NCBI GenBank assembly: GCA_002369255.1
Contig: DFFO01000022.1
Location: forward strand, 1-23,093
Reading direction: 5' to 3'
DNA from: Lachnospiraceae bacterium UBA3774
Lineage (GTDB): Bacteria > Bacillota > Clostridia > Lachnospirales > Lachnospiraceae
DNA length: 23,093 bases
Shown: positions 7,391 to 15,972 of the stretch, piece by piece
Numbering within the stretch: position 1 is the stretch's first letter
How the letters are laid out: every line of letters starts with the position of its first letter
Made by a program: the position numbers and the translations under genes
The notes under the pieces: generated by a model
What the model saw: only the letters and a program-made list of their open reading frames with translations
Databases searched by the model: none
Told to the model about the DNA's origin: nothing

Positions 7391-8967
7391 TTGTCGGTTT
7401 TTTCATCCGCCGTAAGTTTGACGATCATCGAAGAGACCGGAGGAAGCTTTAGCAAAAGCCCTTCGTCAGTCATTTCCAGTCTTTTTGTTCCGACGCTGTA
7501 GCCTTTCGAGGTTTCAAAAACCCGCGTAGCCTCATTAAACGGCGCCACATTTTGCGGTCTTATCCGCATTTCTTTTTCCTCTGTTTCCCGGTTTATAACC
7601 GTTAAAAACATTTCGTCGCCGTATTTTCTGTAAAAAGCAAAGCGTCCGCCCTCTGCGCAGACGATCTCGCATTCTCCGATGCGTAGCGCCTTTGAAGATT
7701 TGTGAAGACGTATCAGCTTTTTATAAAAATCTATAAGTTCAAAGCTCTCGGCGCCCCACGGAAAGGTGCGTCTGTTGTCGGGATCGGTAAATCCCGGCAG
7801 GGCAGTTTCATCTCCGTAATATAATGTCGGTGATCCGGGCCACGTCATCTGGAAAACGACGCTTTGCCTGAGCACGTCATAATCGACTCCGGCGGAAGCG
7901 TCTTCTTGCGCAAGCGCTCCGAGCCGCCCCGTGATACCTTTTGTTCTTGTAATGAACCTTGCGTGGTCATGATTGTCAAGCTGATTTATTGCAGCCAGAT
8001 AATTGTCATACGAAGGAAAAGCGTTTCTCGCTCTCGTCAGCGCTCCGGCAAATGCTTCCGCGTCCCCGAGAAGCTCTCCGCATCCGTATTCCATATGCTT
8101 ATCTACTCCGGTAAAAAATCCGGAGACCGGATCCATAAATCCCTCATAATTCATTACGCTGTCCCACTCGCCGTCGGCCAGCCACTCGTGAGGATTCTCG
8201 TAAAGCTCCGCAAAGATCAGCGCGTCCGGACGGACTGACTTTACGGCGTCGCAAAACGACTTCCAGAAAGAATGATTTACCGTTTTGCTGTGTCCGAGAT
8301 CCGCCGCCACGTCAAGTCTCCAGCCGTCGCAAAAGTACGGCGCTCCGACCCAGTATTTGCCTATTTCGAGCATTGTTTCCACAAGCTCGCGGCTTTTATC
8401 ATAATTCAGCTTCGGAAGAGTCTTTACTCCCCACCAGCATTCGCGTTCTCCTTTTTCGTCAACCGAAAAATAATCTTTTTTGGACGGGTCATTGGCCCAT
8501 TTGTTTTCATTGCCGCAGTGATTGAAAACACCGTCAAGAATGATCTTCATGCCGGCTTCATGAACGGCCCTCGTAAAGCAGGCAAAATATTCATTCGGGG
8601 TCAGATCTCTGTCTTCCGTCTGATTTCTGGCTCTTTTGCTCGTAAGATGAGGATCTATCACGTAATAATCCGTCGTATCGTATTTGTGATTTGACGGCGA
8701 TTTGAATATCGGATTGAACAAAATGGCTTCTATGCCGAGTTCTTTTAAATAAGGCAGTTTATCCCAGACGCCTTCCAGATCTCCTCCGTAAAACCTGTTG
8801 ACGTCGGTAGTCTCGGGCAGCGAATTCCAGTCGTCTACAAAGCGCACGCTGCCGCCGGGCTCATATTTGTATTCGCCCGTCTTTACGTCATTTTCCCGAT
8901 CGCCATTATAAAAGCGGTCGGGAAAAATCTGATAAAATATCATTCCTTTCGCCCATTCGGGAACCAT
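7387..8967 (-). CDS. Cytoplasmic GH13 alpha-glycosidase (neopullulanase/cyclomaltodextrinase-like)
   Basis: This 526-residue alpha-amylase-family enzyme opens with 'GMIFYQIFPDRFYNGD' (about 8-23). The four GH13 regions are DGVFNH (145-150), GWRLDVAAD (215-223, nucleophile D219), FAELYEN (252-258, acid/base E254) and LDNHDH (330-335, transition-state stabiliser D334). A beta-sandwich C-terminal domain ends the chain. There is no signal peptide, so it acts in the cytoplasm, probably on maltodextrins or cyclodextrins. Neopullulanases usually carry an N-terminal CBM34 domain of about 120 residues; it is absent here, as the catalytic domain begins almost at residue 1. It sits between ftsH and typA with no sugar transporter or regulator nearby, an unusual location for a sugar gene. 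Exact substrate is not predictable. Confidence 0.9.
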   Translation of the reverse strand: MVPEWAKGMIFYQIFPDRFYNGDRENDVKTGEYKYEPGGSVRFVDDWNSLPETTDVNRFYGGDLEGVWDKLPYLKELGIEAILFNPIFKSPSNHKYDTTDYYVIDPHLTSKRARNQTEDRDLTPNEYFACFTRAVHEAGMKIILDGVFNHCGNENKWANDPSKKDYFSVDEKGERECWWGVKTLPKLNYDKSRELVETMLEIGKYWVGAPYFCDGWRLDVAADLGHSKTVNHSFWKSFCDAVKSVRPDALIFAELYENPHEWLADGEWDSVMNYEGFMDPVSGFFTGVDKHMEYGCGELLGDAEAFAGALTRARNAFPSYDNYLAAINQLDNHDHARFITRTKGITGRLGALAQEDASAGVDYDVLRQSVVFQMTWPGSPTLYYGDETALPGFTDPDNRRTFPWGAESFELIDFYKKLIRLHKSSKALRIGECEIVCAEGGRFAFYRKYGDEMFLTVINRETEEKEMRIRPQNVAPFNEATRVFETSKGYSVGTKRLEMTDEGLLLKLPPVSSMIVKLTADEKTDN

Positions 8968-8996
8968 TTGCCTGTATTATCCTTTCGGTTTTGGGA

Positions 8997-10811
8997 TCAG
9001 CCTTCCCAAAGCGCTTCAAATTCCTCCTGATAGATCTTTTCTTTTTCTATCAGAAGCTCCGCGCAGGCATGCAGTATATTTTTGTGCTTTTCTACGATCG
9101 CGCACGCTTTTTCGTAGCATTCTTCGATAATGCGCTTTTCTTCTTCGTCAATAAGGCTTGCAAGATGCTCGCTGTATCCCTGCTTTTTGCCGTAATCTCT
9201 TCCGATAAAGATCTCGTCCTCATCGCCGCAGTTGATAAAGCCGATCTTTTCGGACATTCCGTACTTCGTGACCATATCATGCGCAAGAGAAGTCGCCTGC
9301 TTGATATCTGCCGACGCGCCGTTTGTCACGTCTCCGAAGATCATTTCCTCGGCGATACGGCCGCCCATGGAAACCATGATATTGTTCAGCATTTCCGTTT
9401 TTGTCATAAACATACGGTCTTTTTCGGGAAGTGGCATGGTATAGCCGGCTGCTCCAAGCCCTGTCGGAATAATGGATATCGTATGAACCGGACCTACCTT
9501 GTCGAGCACGTGGAACAGTATCGCGTGTCCCGCCTCATGATATGCCGTGATCCTTTTTTCTTCGTCGGAAATATGAATGCTCTTTTTCTCAGTGCCTATT
9601 CCCACCTTTACAAAAGCGCTGTTTACGTCTTCCTGAACGATAAACTCTCTTCCGCTTTTCGCAGCGATGATGGCTGCTTCATTCATGAGGTTTTCCAGAT
9701 CGGCCCCGGTAAAGCCGGCAGTAGTCTGTGCGATCTTCTTTAGATCAACGTCATCTCCGACGCGCTTTCTGAGGGAATGAACCTTCAGTATCTCTTCTCT
9801 GGCGAAGACGTCGGGCTTGTGAACCATTACTTTTCTGTCAAACCGCCCCGGGCGCATGATAGCCGGATCGAGTATATCCACGCGGTTTGTGGCCGCCATG
9901 ACTATAATACCCTCATTTATGCCAAAACCGTCCATCTCCACAAGGAGCTGGTTTAAGGTCTGCTCTCTCTCATCGTGGCCGCCGCCAAGGCCCGTTCCTC
10001 TTCTGCGGGCGACCGCATCGATTTCGTCAATAAAAACTATGCAGGGTCTGTTCTTTTTCGCGTCGGCAAAAAGATCCCTGACTCTGGACGCACCGACGCC
10101 GACGAACATTTCCACAAAATCAGAGCCCGAGATGCTAAAGAAAGGCACTCCCGCTTCCCCGGCAATAGCTTTTGCCATGAGAGTCTTGCCGGTACCAGGC
10201 GCTCCTACAAGGAGTATTCCCTTCGGAATCCTTGCGCCTATGCGCACGTATTTTCCGGGATCTTTCAGAAAATCCACGATCTCAGTCAATTCTTCTTTTT
10301 CTTCTTTAAGGCCGGCAACGTCGCTGAATTTCTTTCCGGAATTGCGGACCATCTGGGCCCTGCTCTTTCCGAAATTCATCATTTGGGCATTTGCGCCGCC
10401 ACCTGCCGAGCCGCGAAGTACGTTTATAACTATAAACAGCAAAAGTACGCCGCCGATAACGAGCATTACTATCATAGTCGGACTCATTCCCGATTCGGGG
10501 CCCGAAACGGTATAGTTTTTAAATCCTTTTTCGTTGAGCTCCTTTACTACCCGGTCAACGTCGGTATAAGCAAACGAATACTGACCGTCGTCCGTAACGT
10601 AAATAACGGTGCCTGACGGGATTTCTTCGTTTTGGATGATCTTCACGCTCTTTATGCCTTCAGACTCAAGAGCAGCGGTAAAATCACCGTATTTTCCTTC
10701 CTGGTATTGATTTGACGAATTTACCGCTCCGTTTACAAGAAAGTATATCGCGCCCACAAGCACGATAAACAGCAGAGCTTTCAACAATCCGCCGTATGGA
10801 TTTTTCTGCAT
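8997..10811 (-). CDS. ftsH: Membrane ATP-dependent zinc metalloprotease FtsH
   Basis: The protein has 604 residues. Transmembrane segments at about 9-28 and 111-132 flank a small extracytoplasmic domain, followed by a Gly/Ala-rich linker. The AAA module has Walker A GAPGTGKT (203-210), Walker B IVFIDEID (258-265) and a second region of homology ending 'RPGRFDRK' (320-327). The protease domain has HEAGH (425-429), with D502 in 'SADIKQAT' as the probable third zinc ligand. FtsH hexamers extract and degrade membrane and regulatory proteins. GGGG precedes the ATG at 10811 and hpt ends nine bases upstream, matching the widely conserved tilS-hpt-ftsH order. Confidence 0.97.
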   Translation of the reverse strand: MQKNPYGGLLKALLFIVLVGAIYFLVNGAVNSSNQYQEGKYGDFTAALESEGIKSVKIIQNEEIPSGTVIYVTDDGQYSFAYTDVDRVVKELNEKGFKNYTVSGPESGMSPTMIVMLVIGGVLLLFIVINVLRGSAGGGANAQMMNFGKSRAQMVRNSGKKFSDVAGLKEEKEELTEIVDFLKDPGKYVRIGARIPKGILLVGAPGTGKTLMAKAIAGEAGVPFFSISGSDFVEMFVGVGASRVRDLFADAKKNRPCIVFIDEIDAVARRRGTGLGGGHDEREQTLNQLLVEMDGFGINEGIIVMAATNRVDILDPAIMRPGRFDRKVMVHKPDVFAREEILKVHSLRKRVGDDVDLKKIAQTTAGFTGADLENLMNEAAIIAAKSGREFIVQEDVNSAFVKVGIGTEKKSIHISDEEKRITAYHEAGHAILFHVLDKVGPVHTISIIPTGLGAAGYTMPLPEKDRMFMTKTEMLNNIMVSMGGRIAEEMIFGDVTNGASADIKQATSLAHDMVTKYGMSEKIGFINCGDEDEIFIGRDYGKKQGYSEHLASLIDEEEKRIIEECYEKACAIVEKHKNILHACAELLIEKEKIYQEEFEALWEG

Positions 10812-10820
10812 AAATACCCC

Positions 10821-11354
10821 TTAATCCTCAAACTCGACTATTCCCACGTAGGGAAGATTTCTGTAACGCTGATCATAATCAAGTCCGTAACCTACTACGA
10901 AATAATCGTCAATCGTAAAGCAGGTATGATCTACCTGTATCTCGCGTCTTACTCTGCGCGAAGGCTTGTCGAGCAAAGTACATATCATAAAACTCGCCGG
11001 CTTTCTTGCTTTGAATATTTCCGAGAGATAGGCCAAAGTATTTCCGGAGTCGATTATGTCTTCGATGAGAATAACGTTTTTTCCTTCGATGGATTCATCC
11101 AGGTCTTTCGTGATCTTTACTATTCCTTTTGAAACGGTACCAGAGCCGTAGCTTGAACAGCTCATAAAATCCATGGTCACCGGTATAGTAAGTCTCTTGG
11201 CCAGTTCGCTCAGGAACATCACGCTGCCTTTTAATATACCTACCAGATGAACAGTCTTGCCTTTATATTCCTCGCTGATGCGGTCCGCCATCTGCTGAAT
11301 GCGCGCTTCAACGTCTTCCTGCGATATATATACTCTGACTTTTTCTTTCATCAT
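10821..11354 (-). CDS. hpt: Hypoxanthine phosphoribosyltransferase
   Basis: This 177-residue purine-salvage enzyme converts hypoxanthine or guanine plus PRPP to IMP or GMP. The sequence shows LKGS (41-44), the flexible-loop SCSSYG (65-70), the PRPP-binding motif VILIEDIIDSGNT (94-106) and 'FVVGYGLDYDQRYRNLPYVG' (152-171), all typical of bacterial HPRT. It overlaps the tilS stop by four bases (ATGA); a second ATG follows immediately. GGAGG lies ten bases before the first ATG, so I keep the first. In Bacillus, HPRT and TilS are also linked with FtsH control. Confidence 0.96.
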   Translation of the reverse strand: MMKEKVRVYISQEDVEARIQQMADRISEEYKGKTVHLVGILKGSVMFLSELAKRLTIPVTMDFMSCSSYGSGTVSKGIVKITKDLDESIEGKNVILIEDIIDSGNTLAYLSEIFKARKPASFMICTLLDKPSRRVRREIQVDHTCFTIDDYFVVGYGLDYDQRYRNLPYVGIVEFED

Positions 11355-12709
11355 TCAAAGTCCCCCTCCGCGTTAATTTCGATAATATTTTTCGTTTCGC
11401 TTGTGATCTTGTATTTCTCGTTTATACGGCCGCCGGGTATCCAAAGTATCTCGTTTCCGTCCGCAAGCACCGGCGTCGCGTCTCTTTTTGCCGCGGGGAT
11501 CTTTTCGTCGATCATATACCGCGCAAGCGATTTTCGTCCGACGCCCTTTAAGAAAATACCGTCGCCCTGCCGTCTGGTTCTCCAAAGCAGAGTATCAGTA
11601 ATTTTATCATAATCAAACCATTTCGTATATTCTTTTTGAGGAAAACTTCCGGCATTTTCTTCGGAAAATATACGCGCTTTTAAAAGCGAACGGTTCAGTT
11701 TTTCAATGAGCCCTTCTGATCCGGATTCCCCGTGTATTTCCGCATTTTTGCAAATCGTCAGCTCATGGTAGCTTTTTACGGCCGTCACACCGTAGGGCAG
11801 ATCTGCGGATACCGTGCCGTCTTTGCCGAGAAGACGGATGACCGCGCCAACGTGCGCGTCTCCTATATCTCTCTTTTTACCGGAAACCGCGGCAAGCAAA
11901 AGATAAACCGCTTTGCGGCGCAATATTTCCGGCAGCTTTAAGAGAGCTGCAGCGTCTATCTTCAGGCCGCCACGGGCGGGCGAAGAATGTTCCTCAAGGA
12001 AAGCCCTTGCACAGTCTGAAATATATTCGTCGGCAAGCTCCGCGTCTCTTCCGAGCCTTCGAAGATGCTTTGAAAATCCGGCGTTGATTTCCTTTTCGAT
12101 AAAAGGAATAACTATATTTCGCAGCTTGTTTCGCGTATAGTCGTTTTCAAAATTCGTCGCATCTGTGCAATACTCCTGTCCGCGCTTTGCAAGATATTCC
12201 TCTATCTGCGTTCTGTCGATATTTAAAAGCGGTCTGATGATCGCGCCTTCTTTCATTTTCATACCGGAAAGTCCCGGCAGAGAACTTCCGCGGATGATAT
12301 TGTGAAAGATCGTTTCATCAAGGTCGTTGCTGTTGTGAGCAACGGCGATCTTTCCAACACCCGCCGTTTCAAAAAGCGCTTCGTACCGCGCCTGCCTTCC
12401 GGCTTCTTCTAACGAGATCTTCTTCTCCTTTGCAAGACCCTGCACATCCTTTCTAAAGACATGCAGCTTTATACCAAGGCTCTCGCACAGGCTCACGGTA
12501 AAGGCCTCGTCTGCGTCAGCAAAAGCGCCCCTTATGCAATGATTGAGATGCAGCGCCTCGAGTATAAAGGGCATTTCTTCGGAGAGCTCATGCAAACACA
12601 AAAGCAGGCATACCGAATCTGCGCCTCCGCTTACGCCTGCTACAACGCGGTCTCCCTGCTTTATAAGATCATTTTCGATTATATTTTTTTTGAATTGTTC
12701 AAAAAGCAC
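11351..12709 (-). CDS. tilS: tRNA(Ile)-lysidine synthetase TilS
   Basis: This 452-residue enzyme ligates lysine to C34 of tRNA-Ile(CAU) in an ATP-dependent reaction, making it read AUA. The N-type ATP pyrophosphatase P-loop is SGGADS (27-32). 'HLNHCIRG' (about 53-60) and 'AVAHNSNDLDETIFHNIIRG' (about 122-141) are family signatures, and a C-terminal substrate-binding domain follows ('RYMIDEKIPAAKRDATPVLA'). The start is a GTG (12707-12709) seven bases after the divIC stop with only a weak SD; no better in-frame start exists before the P-loop. It is translationally coupled to hpt by ATGA. Confidence 0.95.
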   Translation of the reverse strand: MLFEQFKKNIIENDLIKQGDRVVAGVSGGADSVCLLLCLHELSEEMPFILEALHLNHCIRGAFADADEAFTVSLCESLGIKLHVFRKDVQGLAKEKKISLEEAGRQARYEALFETAGVGKIAVAHNSNDLDETIFHNIIRGSSLPGLSGMKMKEGAIIRPLLNIDRTQIEEYLAKRGQEYCTDATNFENDYTRNKLRNIVIPFIEKEINAGFSKHLRRLGRDAELADEYISDCARAFLEEHSSPARGGLKIDAAALLKLPEILRRKAVYLLLAAVSGKKRDIGDAHVGAVIRLLGKDGTVSADLPYGVTAVKSYHELTICKNAEIHGESGSEGLIEKLNRSLLKARIFSEENAGSFPQKEYTKWFDYDKITDTLLWRTRRQGDGIFLKGVGRKSLARYMIDEKIPAAKRDATPVLADGNEILWIPGGRINEKYKITSETKNIIEINAEGDFE

Positions 12710-12716
12710 TGTCAGT

Positions 12717-13028
12717 CTATTCCCGTGGTTTGATGATCGTCTCGCCGGGAGTAACCAGTCCCAGTCTTTCTCTCGCTATTTTTTCGATAAATTCGCGGCT
12801 CTTCATGTATAATTTTTCGGCTTCAAGCTCCTCGCTGCGGGCATATTGCTCGGCCAACTGCGATTCCACCCTGCCGAGTTTTTCGCTGTTTACGGCGGTC
12901 TCTTTTTTAAGAGAAACGATCATAAAAAGCAGAACCGCTATAGTAAACACCGCAACTATTACAGCGGCGGCCATTCTTCTTCTTTTGCGCTTTGCTTTTT
13001 TTCTGATTTCGCTGCTGGATTCTCTCAT
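12717..13028 (-). CDS. divIC: FtsB/DivIC-family septum formation initiator
   Basis: This 103-residue bitopic protein has a basic cytoplasmic N-terminus (KKAKRKRRR, 10-18) and one membrane segment (about 19-40). An extracytoplasmic coiled coil (about 43-75) is followed by 'FIEKIARERLGLVTPGETII' (80-99), the DivIC/FtsB signature. It would pair with an FtsL-type partner and FtsQ/DivIB at the division site. It lies between rqcP and tilS, the usual place of divIC in Bacillota. The start has no clear SD and follows the rqcP stop by 11 bases, so coupling is likely. Confidence 0.9.
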   Translation of the reverse strand: MRESSSEIRKKAKRKRRRMAAAVIVAVFTIAVLLFMIVSLKKETAVNSEKLGRVESQLAEQYARSEELEAEKLYMKSREFIEKIARERLGLVTPGETIIKPRE

Positions 13029-13039
13029 TTTCGTTAAAA

Positions 13040-13279
13040 TCAGATATACTCAAACATATCTGTCGCTTCGTCTTTTTTGGTGGTCTCTTTTATCGCGGTG
13101 ACGCGAACTTTTACGAGCCTGTTTCCAAATCCGATCTCGATAACGTCTCCTTCGGCCACCTGTGCCGAGGCCTTGGCAGTCTTGTCGTTTATCTTTATTC
13201 TGCCGGCGTCACAGGCTTCATTGGCAAGGGTGCGTCTTTTGATAAGCCGTGATACTTTCAGATATTTATCCAATCTCAT
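13040..13279 (-). CDS. rqcP: RqcP-type S4 RNA-binding protein (YabO/Hsp15 family)
   Basis: The protein has 79 residues, nearly all S4 domain: 'MRLDKYLKVSRLIKRRTLAN' (1-20), then 'CDAGRIKINDKTAKAS' and a short acidic tail. RqcP binds stalled 50S subunits and works with RqcH to add C-terminal Ala tails in ribosome-associated quality control. Position just before divIC matches Bacillus yabO. No SD is visible before the ATG. The leader instead holds the HU hairpin (13298-13316), which ends 18 bases upstream, so expression probably depends on read-through from hup. Confidence 0.9.
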   Translation of the reverse strand: MRLDKYLKVSRLIKRRTLANEACDAGRIKINDKTAKASAQVAEGDVIEIGFGNRLVKVRVTAIKETTKKDEATDMFEYI

Positions 13280-13297
13280 AGTCTTTGATAACAGATA

Positions 13298-13316
13298 AGA
13301 GGCGCTATGCGCCTCT
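13298..13316 (-). terminator. Hairpin between hup and rqcP, likely partial terminator
   Basis: AGAGGCGC (13298-13305), TAT and GCGCCTCT (13309-13316) form a perfect 8-bp GC-rich stem with a 3-base loop. On the minus strand it is followed by TTATCTGTTATC, a broken U-tract. It lies 27 bases past the hup stop. The weak U-tract and the lack of a promoter for rqcP suggest partial termination, lowering expression of the downstream block relative to abundant HU. An mRNA-stabilising 3' hairpin is an alternative. Confidence 0.6.
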
Positions 13317-13343
13317 CATCCCTCTAACAGAATATTGCTTTAA

Positions 13344-13616
13344 TTAGTTAAGCGCATCCTTAAGAGCTTTTCCTGCTTTGAATTTAGGAGCCTTGCTGGC
13401 TTTGATCTTGATGGTAGCCTTCGTACGAGGGTTGATGCCGTTGCGTGCAGCTCTCTTAGCTACGTCAAAAGTTCCGAAACCAACGAGGGTAACTTTGTTG
13501 CCCTTCTTAAGCTGAGCCTGAACGGTGTCGGTGAAAGCCTTAAGAGCCTTCTCAGCATCCTTCTTGGAAATTTCAGCCTTTTTTGCGATTTCAGCAATAA
13601 GTTCAGTTTTGTTCAT
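13344..13616 (-). CDS. hup: HU-family DNA-binding protein
   Basis: This 90-residue histone-like protein matches the length of HU. It opens 'MNKTELIAEIAKKAEISKKD' and carries the arm signature 'VGFGTFDVAKRAARNGINPR' (45-64), with P63 as the DNA-intercalating proline. It forms dimers that bend and compact DNA. AGGAGG precedes the ATG at ideal spacing and the promoter at 13663-13691 is near consensus, consistent with very high expression. Codon use also looks more biased than in its neighbours. It is set apart from the HIT gene by a 127-base gap. Confidence 0.97.
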   Translation of the reverse strand: MNKTELIAEIAKKAEISKKDAEKALKAFTDTVQAQLKKGNKVTLVGFGTFDVAKRAARNGINPRTKATIKIKASKAPKFKAGKALKDALN

Positions 13617-13662
13617 GGTTTTCCTCCTATTACTATTTCGCCAATTGCGAATTACTTAACAA

Positions 13663-13691
13663 AATATAAGATATAGAGCGCGCTTTGTCAA
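13663..13691 (-). promoter_or_regulatory. Strong promoter for hup
   Basis: On the minus strand, a perfect TTGACA (13686-13691) is followed after 17 bases by TATATT (13663-13668). The leader to the hup ATG is about 40 bases and contains an imperfect palindrome (13637-13651). Confidence 0.85.
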
Positions 13692-13710
13692 GCTTTTTTA
13701 CTAAAAAATG

Positions 13711-13723
13711 GCTTTTTTAAAGC
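13711..13723 (-). terminator. Weak candidate terminator after the HIT gene
   Basis: On the minus strand, GCTTT-AAA-AAAGC can fold and is followed by CATTTTTTAG. The stem is short and A/T-rich, so efficiency is doubtful, but its place between the HIT stop (13744) and the hup promoter fits a gene boundary. Confidence 0.35.
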
Positions 13724-13743
13724 AAAAAACGTCATTATTTATC

Positions 13744-14157
13744 TTATTTGACATGAAGTTTTTCAGATATCTCTTTCGCAGTCTCCGGATCAAGCTCTCC
13801 CGGGGTCCAAAGCGGCAATTCCGGGCCTGTTTTATATCTCGGGATCACGTGCACATGATAATGCATGACCGTCTGTCCCGCGGTTTCTCCGTTGTTCTGA
13901 ATGACGTTGAAGCCGTCCGCTTTAAGATCGCGCATCGCGGCCTTTCCGACTTTCTTTGCGACCCGGAGCACCTTTGAGCCCAGCTCGTCCGAAAGCTCGG
14001 TAAGATCGGCATAATGTTCTTTCGGAAGGATAAGGCTGTGTCCCTTGCTTGCGGGGCCAAGATCCAGAATGACTCTGAAATCTTCGTCCTCATAAAGCGT
14101 GGTGGTAGGGATTTCGCCGTTTGCAAGCTTGCAGAAAATGCAATCGTCCTTTTTCAT
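13744..14157 (-). CDS. HIT-family nucleotide hydrolase (HinT-like)
   Basis: This 137-residue histidine-triad protein has CIFC (6-9), a likely half of a zinc site, and the family stretch 'SKGHSLILPKEHYADL' (about 37-52). The catalytic triad H-x-H-x-H is at 99-103 in 'MHYHVHVIPR'. HinT-like enzymes hydrolyse nucleoside phosphoramidates or AMP-linked compounds; the physiological substrate is usually unclear. The ATG is four bases after the dnaB stop, and AAAGGA inside the dnaB end serves as SD. Confidence 0.93.
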   Translation of the reverse strand: MKKDDCIFCKLANGEIPTTTLYEDEDFRVILDLGPASKGHSLILPKEHYADLTELSDELGSKVLRVAKKVGKAAMRDLKADGFNVIQNNGETAGQTVMHYHVHVIPRYKTGPELPLWTPGELDPETAKEISEKLHVK

Positions 14158-14161
14158 TTTA

Positions 14162-15508
14162 TCAGTCCTTTTCGTAATTTTTTTCCATATTCATAAATCT
14201 CGAGTATTCTTTAAGGAATACCAGTTTGTAGGTTCCGGTGGGGCCGTTACGCTGTTTCTTTATATCCACCTCGACCTCGTTTGTCTGCTCGGTTCCTTTG
14301 TCGTAATATTCCTCTCTGTAGAGGAACATGATAACGTCCGCGTCCTGCTCGAGCGAGCCCGACTCTCTAAGATCAGACATGACAGGGCGCTTGTCGGAGC
14401 GTTTTTCAACGTCACGGGACAGCTGTGACAGCGCTACGACGGGAACTCCCACCTCTCCGGCGATCGCCTTTAAGCCTCTGGAGATCTCGGATATTTCCTG
14501 TTGTCTGTTGTCTCCGTTTCTGCCGTTTCCGGACATAAGCTGAATATAATCGACCACGATCAGACCGATATTGTATTTTAGCTTATATTCGCGGCATTTT
14601 GACCTGAATTCCGACATCGTGATGCCGGGCGTATAATCAATTACAAGATTGGATTTCCCTATTACCCTTGAACTTTCGACGAGGGTTGCCCACTCATCGT
14701 CATCAAGCGTGCCTGTTCTCATTTTTTGCATATCGACCTTAGCATGCATGGAAAGCAGTCTGCTTACAAGCGTCTCACGCGACATTTCCAGGCTGAAAAA
14801 CGCCGTGGGGATCTGCTTTTCAAATGACGCATGCGCGGCAATGTTTAGGGCGAATGCGGTTTTTCCCATCGAAGGTCTGGCGGCGATGATTATAAACTCG
14901 CCTCCGTGAAGTCCGGTGAGCGTCCTGTCAAGATCTATAAAGCCCGTCGGAATACCTGTGATAGGATTTTTGGTCTTGCTGGTTTCTTTTATCTTGCTGA
15001 TAACCTCTACGACAGTCTGACCGATGCTGACAAATTCCGAGGTGCGGCGAGAGTTTAAGATATCGAATATCGCTTTTTCGGTATCGTCCATGATCTCGTC
15101 CGTCTTGCTTTTTCCGGCATAGCATTCGTTCGTTATATTCTCGCTGGCCCTGATAAGCTGGCGGAGCGTTGACTGTTCGCGGACTATCTGCGCATAATAT
15201 TTTGCATTTACCGACAGAGGCACGTTTGCTATCAGCTCGCCTATATAACTCATACTGCTGACTTCCGGCGGCACCTCTTTTTCGCGGAGCTTTGCCTGAA
15301 GCGTGAGGTTGTCTACAGGCTTTCCCTCGCCGAAAAGCTCGATGATCGCATCGTAAATGATCCCGTATTGTTTTTGATAAAAATCATCTCCCGTGATGAT
15401 CCCGTCAACGTAAGGGATATTTTCGTTGTCGATGATCAACGCGCCGATGACCGACTGTTCAGCTTCGGCGTTGTATGGCATTGTTCTTCTGATGATATTT
15501 TCGTCCAT
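14162..15508 (-). CDS. dnaB: Replicative DNA helicase DnaB
   Basis: This 448-residue hexameric 5'-3' helicase is called DnaC in Bacillus. The N-terminal domain (about 8-110) opens 'MPYNAEAEQSVIGALIID'. After a linker, the RecA-like motor has Walker A RPSMGKTA (211-218), Walker B 'IGLIVVDYIQL' (about 314-324) and 'ALSQLSRDVEKR' (359-370), with 'SDLRESGSLEQDADVIMFLY' (378-397). No intein is present. It follows rplI by 17 bases; gdpP-rplI-dnaB is a widely conserved order in Bacillota. Confidence 0.97.
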   Translation of the reverse strand: MDENIIRRTMPYNAEAEQSVIGALIIDNENIPYVDGIITGDDFYQKQYGIIYDAIIELFGEGKPVDNLTLQAKLREKEVPPEVSSMSYIGELIANVPLSVNAKYYAQIVREQSTLRQLIRASENITNECYAGKSKTDEIMDDTEKAIFDILNSRRTSEFVSIGQTVVEVISKIKETSKTKNPITGIPTGFIDLDRTLTGLHGGEFIIIAARPSMGKTAFALNIAAHASFEKQIPTAFFSLEMSRETLVSRLLSMHAKVDMQKMRTGTLDDDEWATLVESSRVIGKSNLVIDYTPGITMSEFRSKCREYKLKYNIGLIVVDYIQLMSGNGRNGDNRQQEISEISRGLKAIAGEVGVPVVALSQLSRDVEKRSDKRPVMSDLRESGSLEQDADVIMFLYREEYYDKGTEQTNEVEVDIKKQRNGPTGTYKLVFLKEYSRFMNMEKNYEKD

Positions 15509-15525
15509 GTTTTTTTACCGGTTAT

Positions 15526-15972
15526 TTAAGCTTCGCCAATAATGACCTTTAATTTTGCAGTGACATCGCGGTGCAGTTTTACGGCTACAATATGTTCTCC
15601 GACGGTTTTGAGCGGCTCGTCAAGAACCAGTTTTTTCTTGTCGATCTCGATCCCGAACTGCTCTGCAGCCGCTTCGGAGATTTCTTTTCCGGAAACAGAG
15701 CCGAATACCTTTCCGCTCTCGCCTACTTTAACCGCAAGCTTTAACGCGATCTTTTCTATCTTTTCCGCAAGTTCTTTGGCTGCGGCAAGCTGCTCGGCAG
15801 CTACTTTTTCTTCATATTTTTTCTGTCCTGCGAGCTTTGCGAGGTTTGCAGCCGTGGCTTCTTCGCCGAGCTTTTTGGGTATGATGTAATTCCTTGCGTA
15901 GCCGTCACTGACGTTGACCGTCTGTCCTTTTTTTCCGAGAGATTTTACGTCCTGAAGTAATACTATTTTCAT
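15526..15972 (-). CDS. rplI: 50S ribosomal protein L9
   Basis: This 148-residue ribosomal protein matches the usual L9 length. The N-terminal rRNA-binding domain carries 'VSDGYARNYIIPKKLGEEAT' (20-39). A long Ala/Lys/Glu-rich connecting helix (about 40-75) leads to the C-terminal domain with 'KVGESGKVFGSVSGKEI'. L9 extends from the L1 stalk base and affects frame maintenance. Its ATG overlaps the gdpP stop by one base (TAATG), with a strong GAGGAGG SD inside gdpP. Confidence 0.97.
   Translation of the reverse strand: MKIVLLQDVKSLGKKGQTVNVSDGYARNYIIPKKLGEEATAANLAKLAGQKKYEEKVAAEQLAAAKELAEKIEKIALKLAVKVGESGKVFGSVSGKEISEAAAEQFGIEIDKKKLVLDEPLKTVGEHIVAVKLHRDVTAKLKVIIGEA

Noticed and set aside
8991..9743. 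250-residue plus-strand open frame opposite ftsH
   Set aside because: It lies opposite the FtsH protease domain, which has intact HEAGH and D502; the antisense product has no recognisable features.
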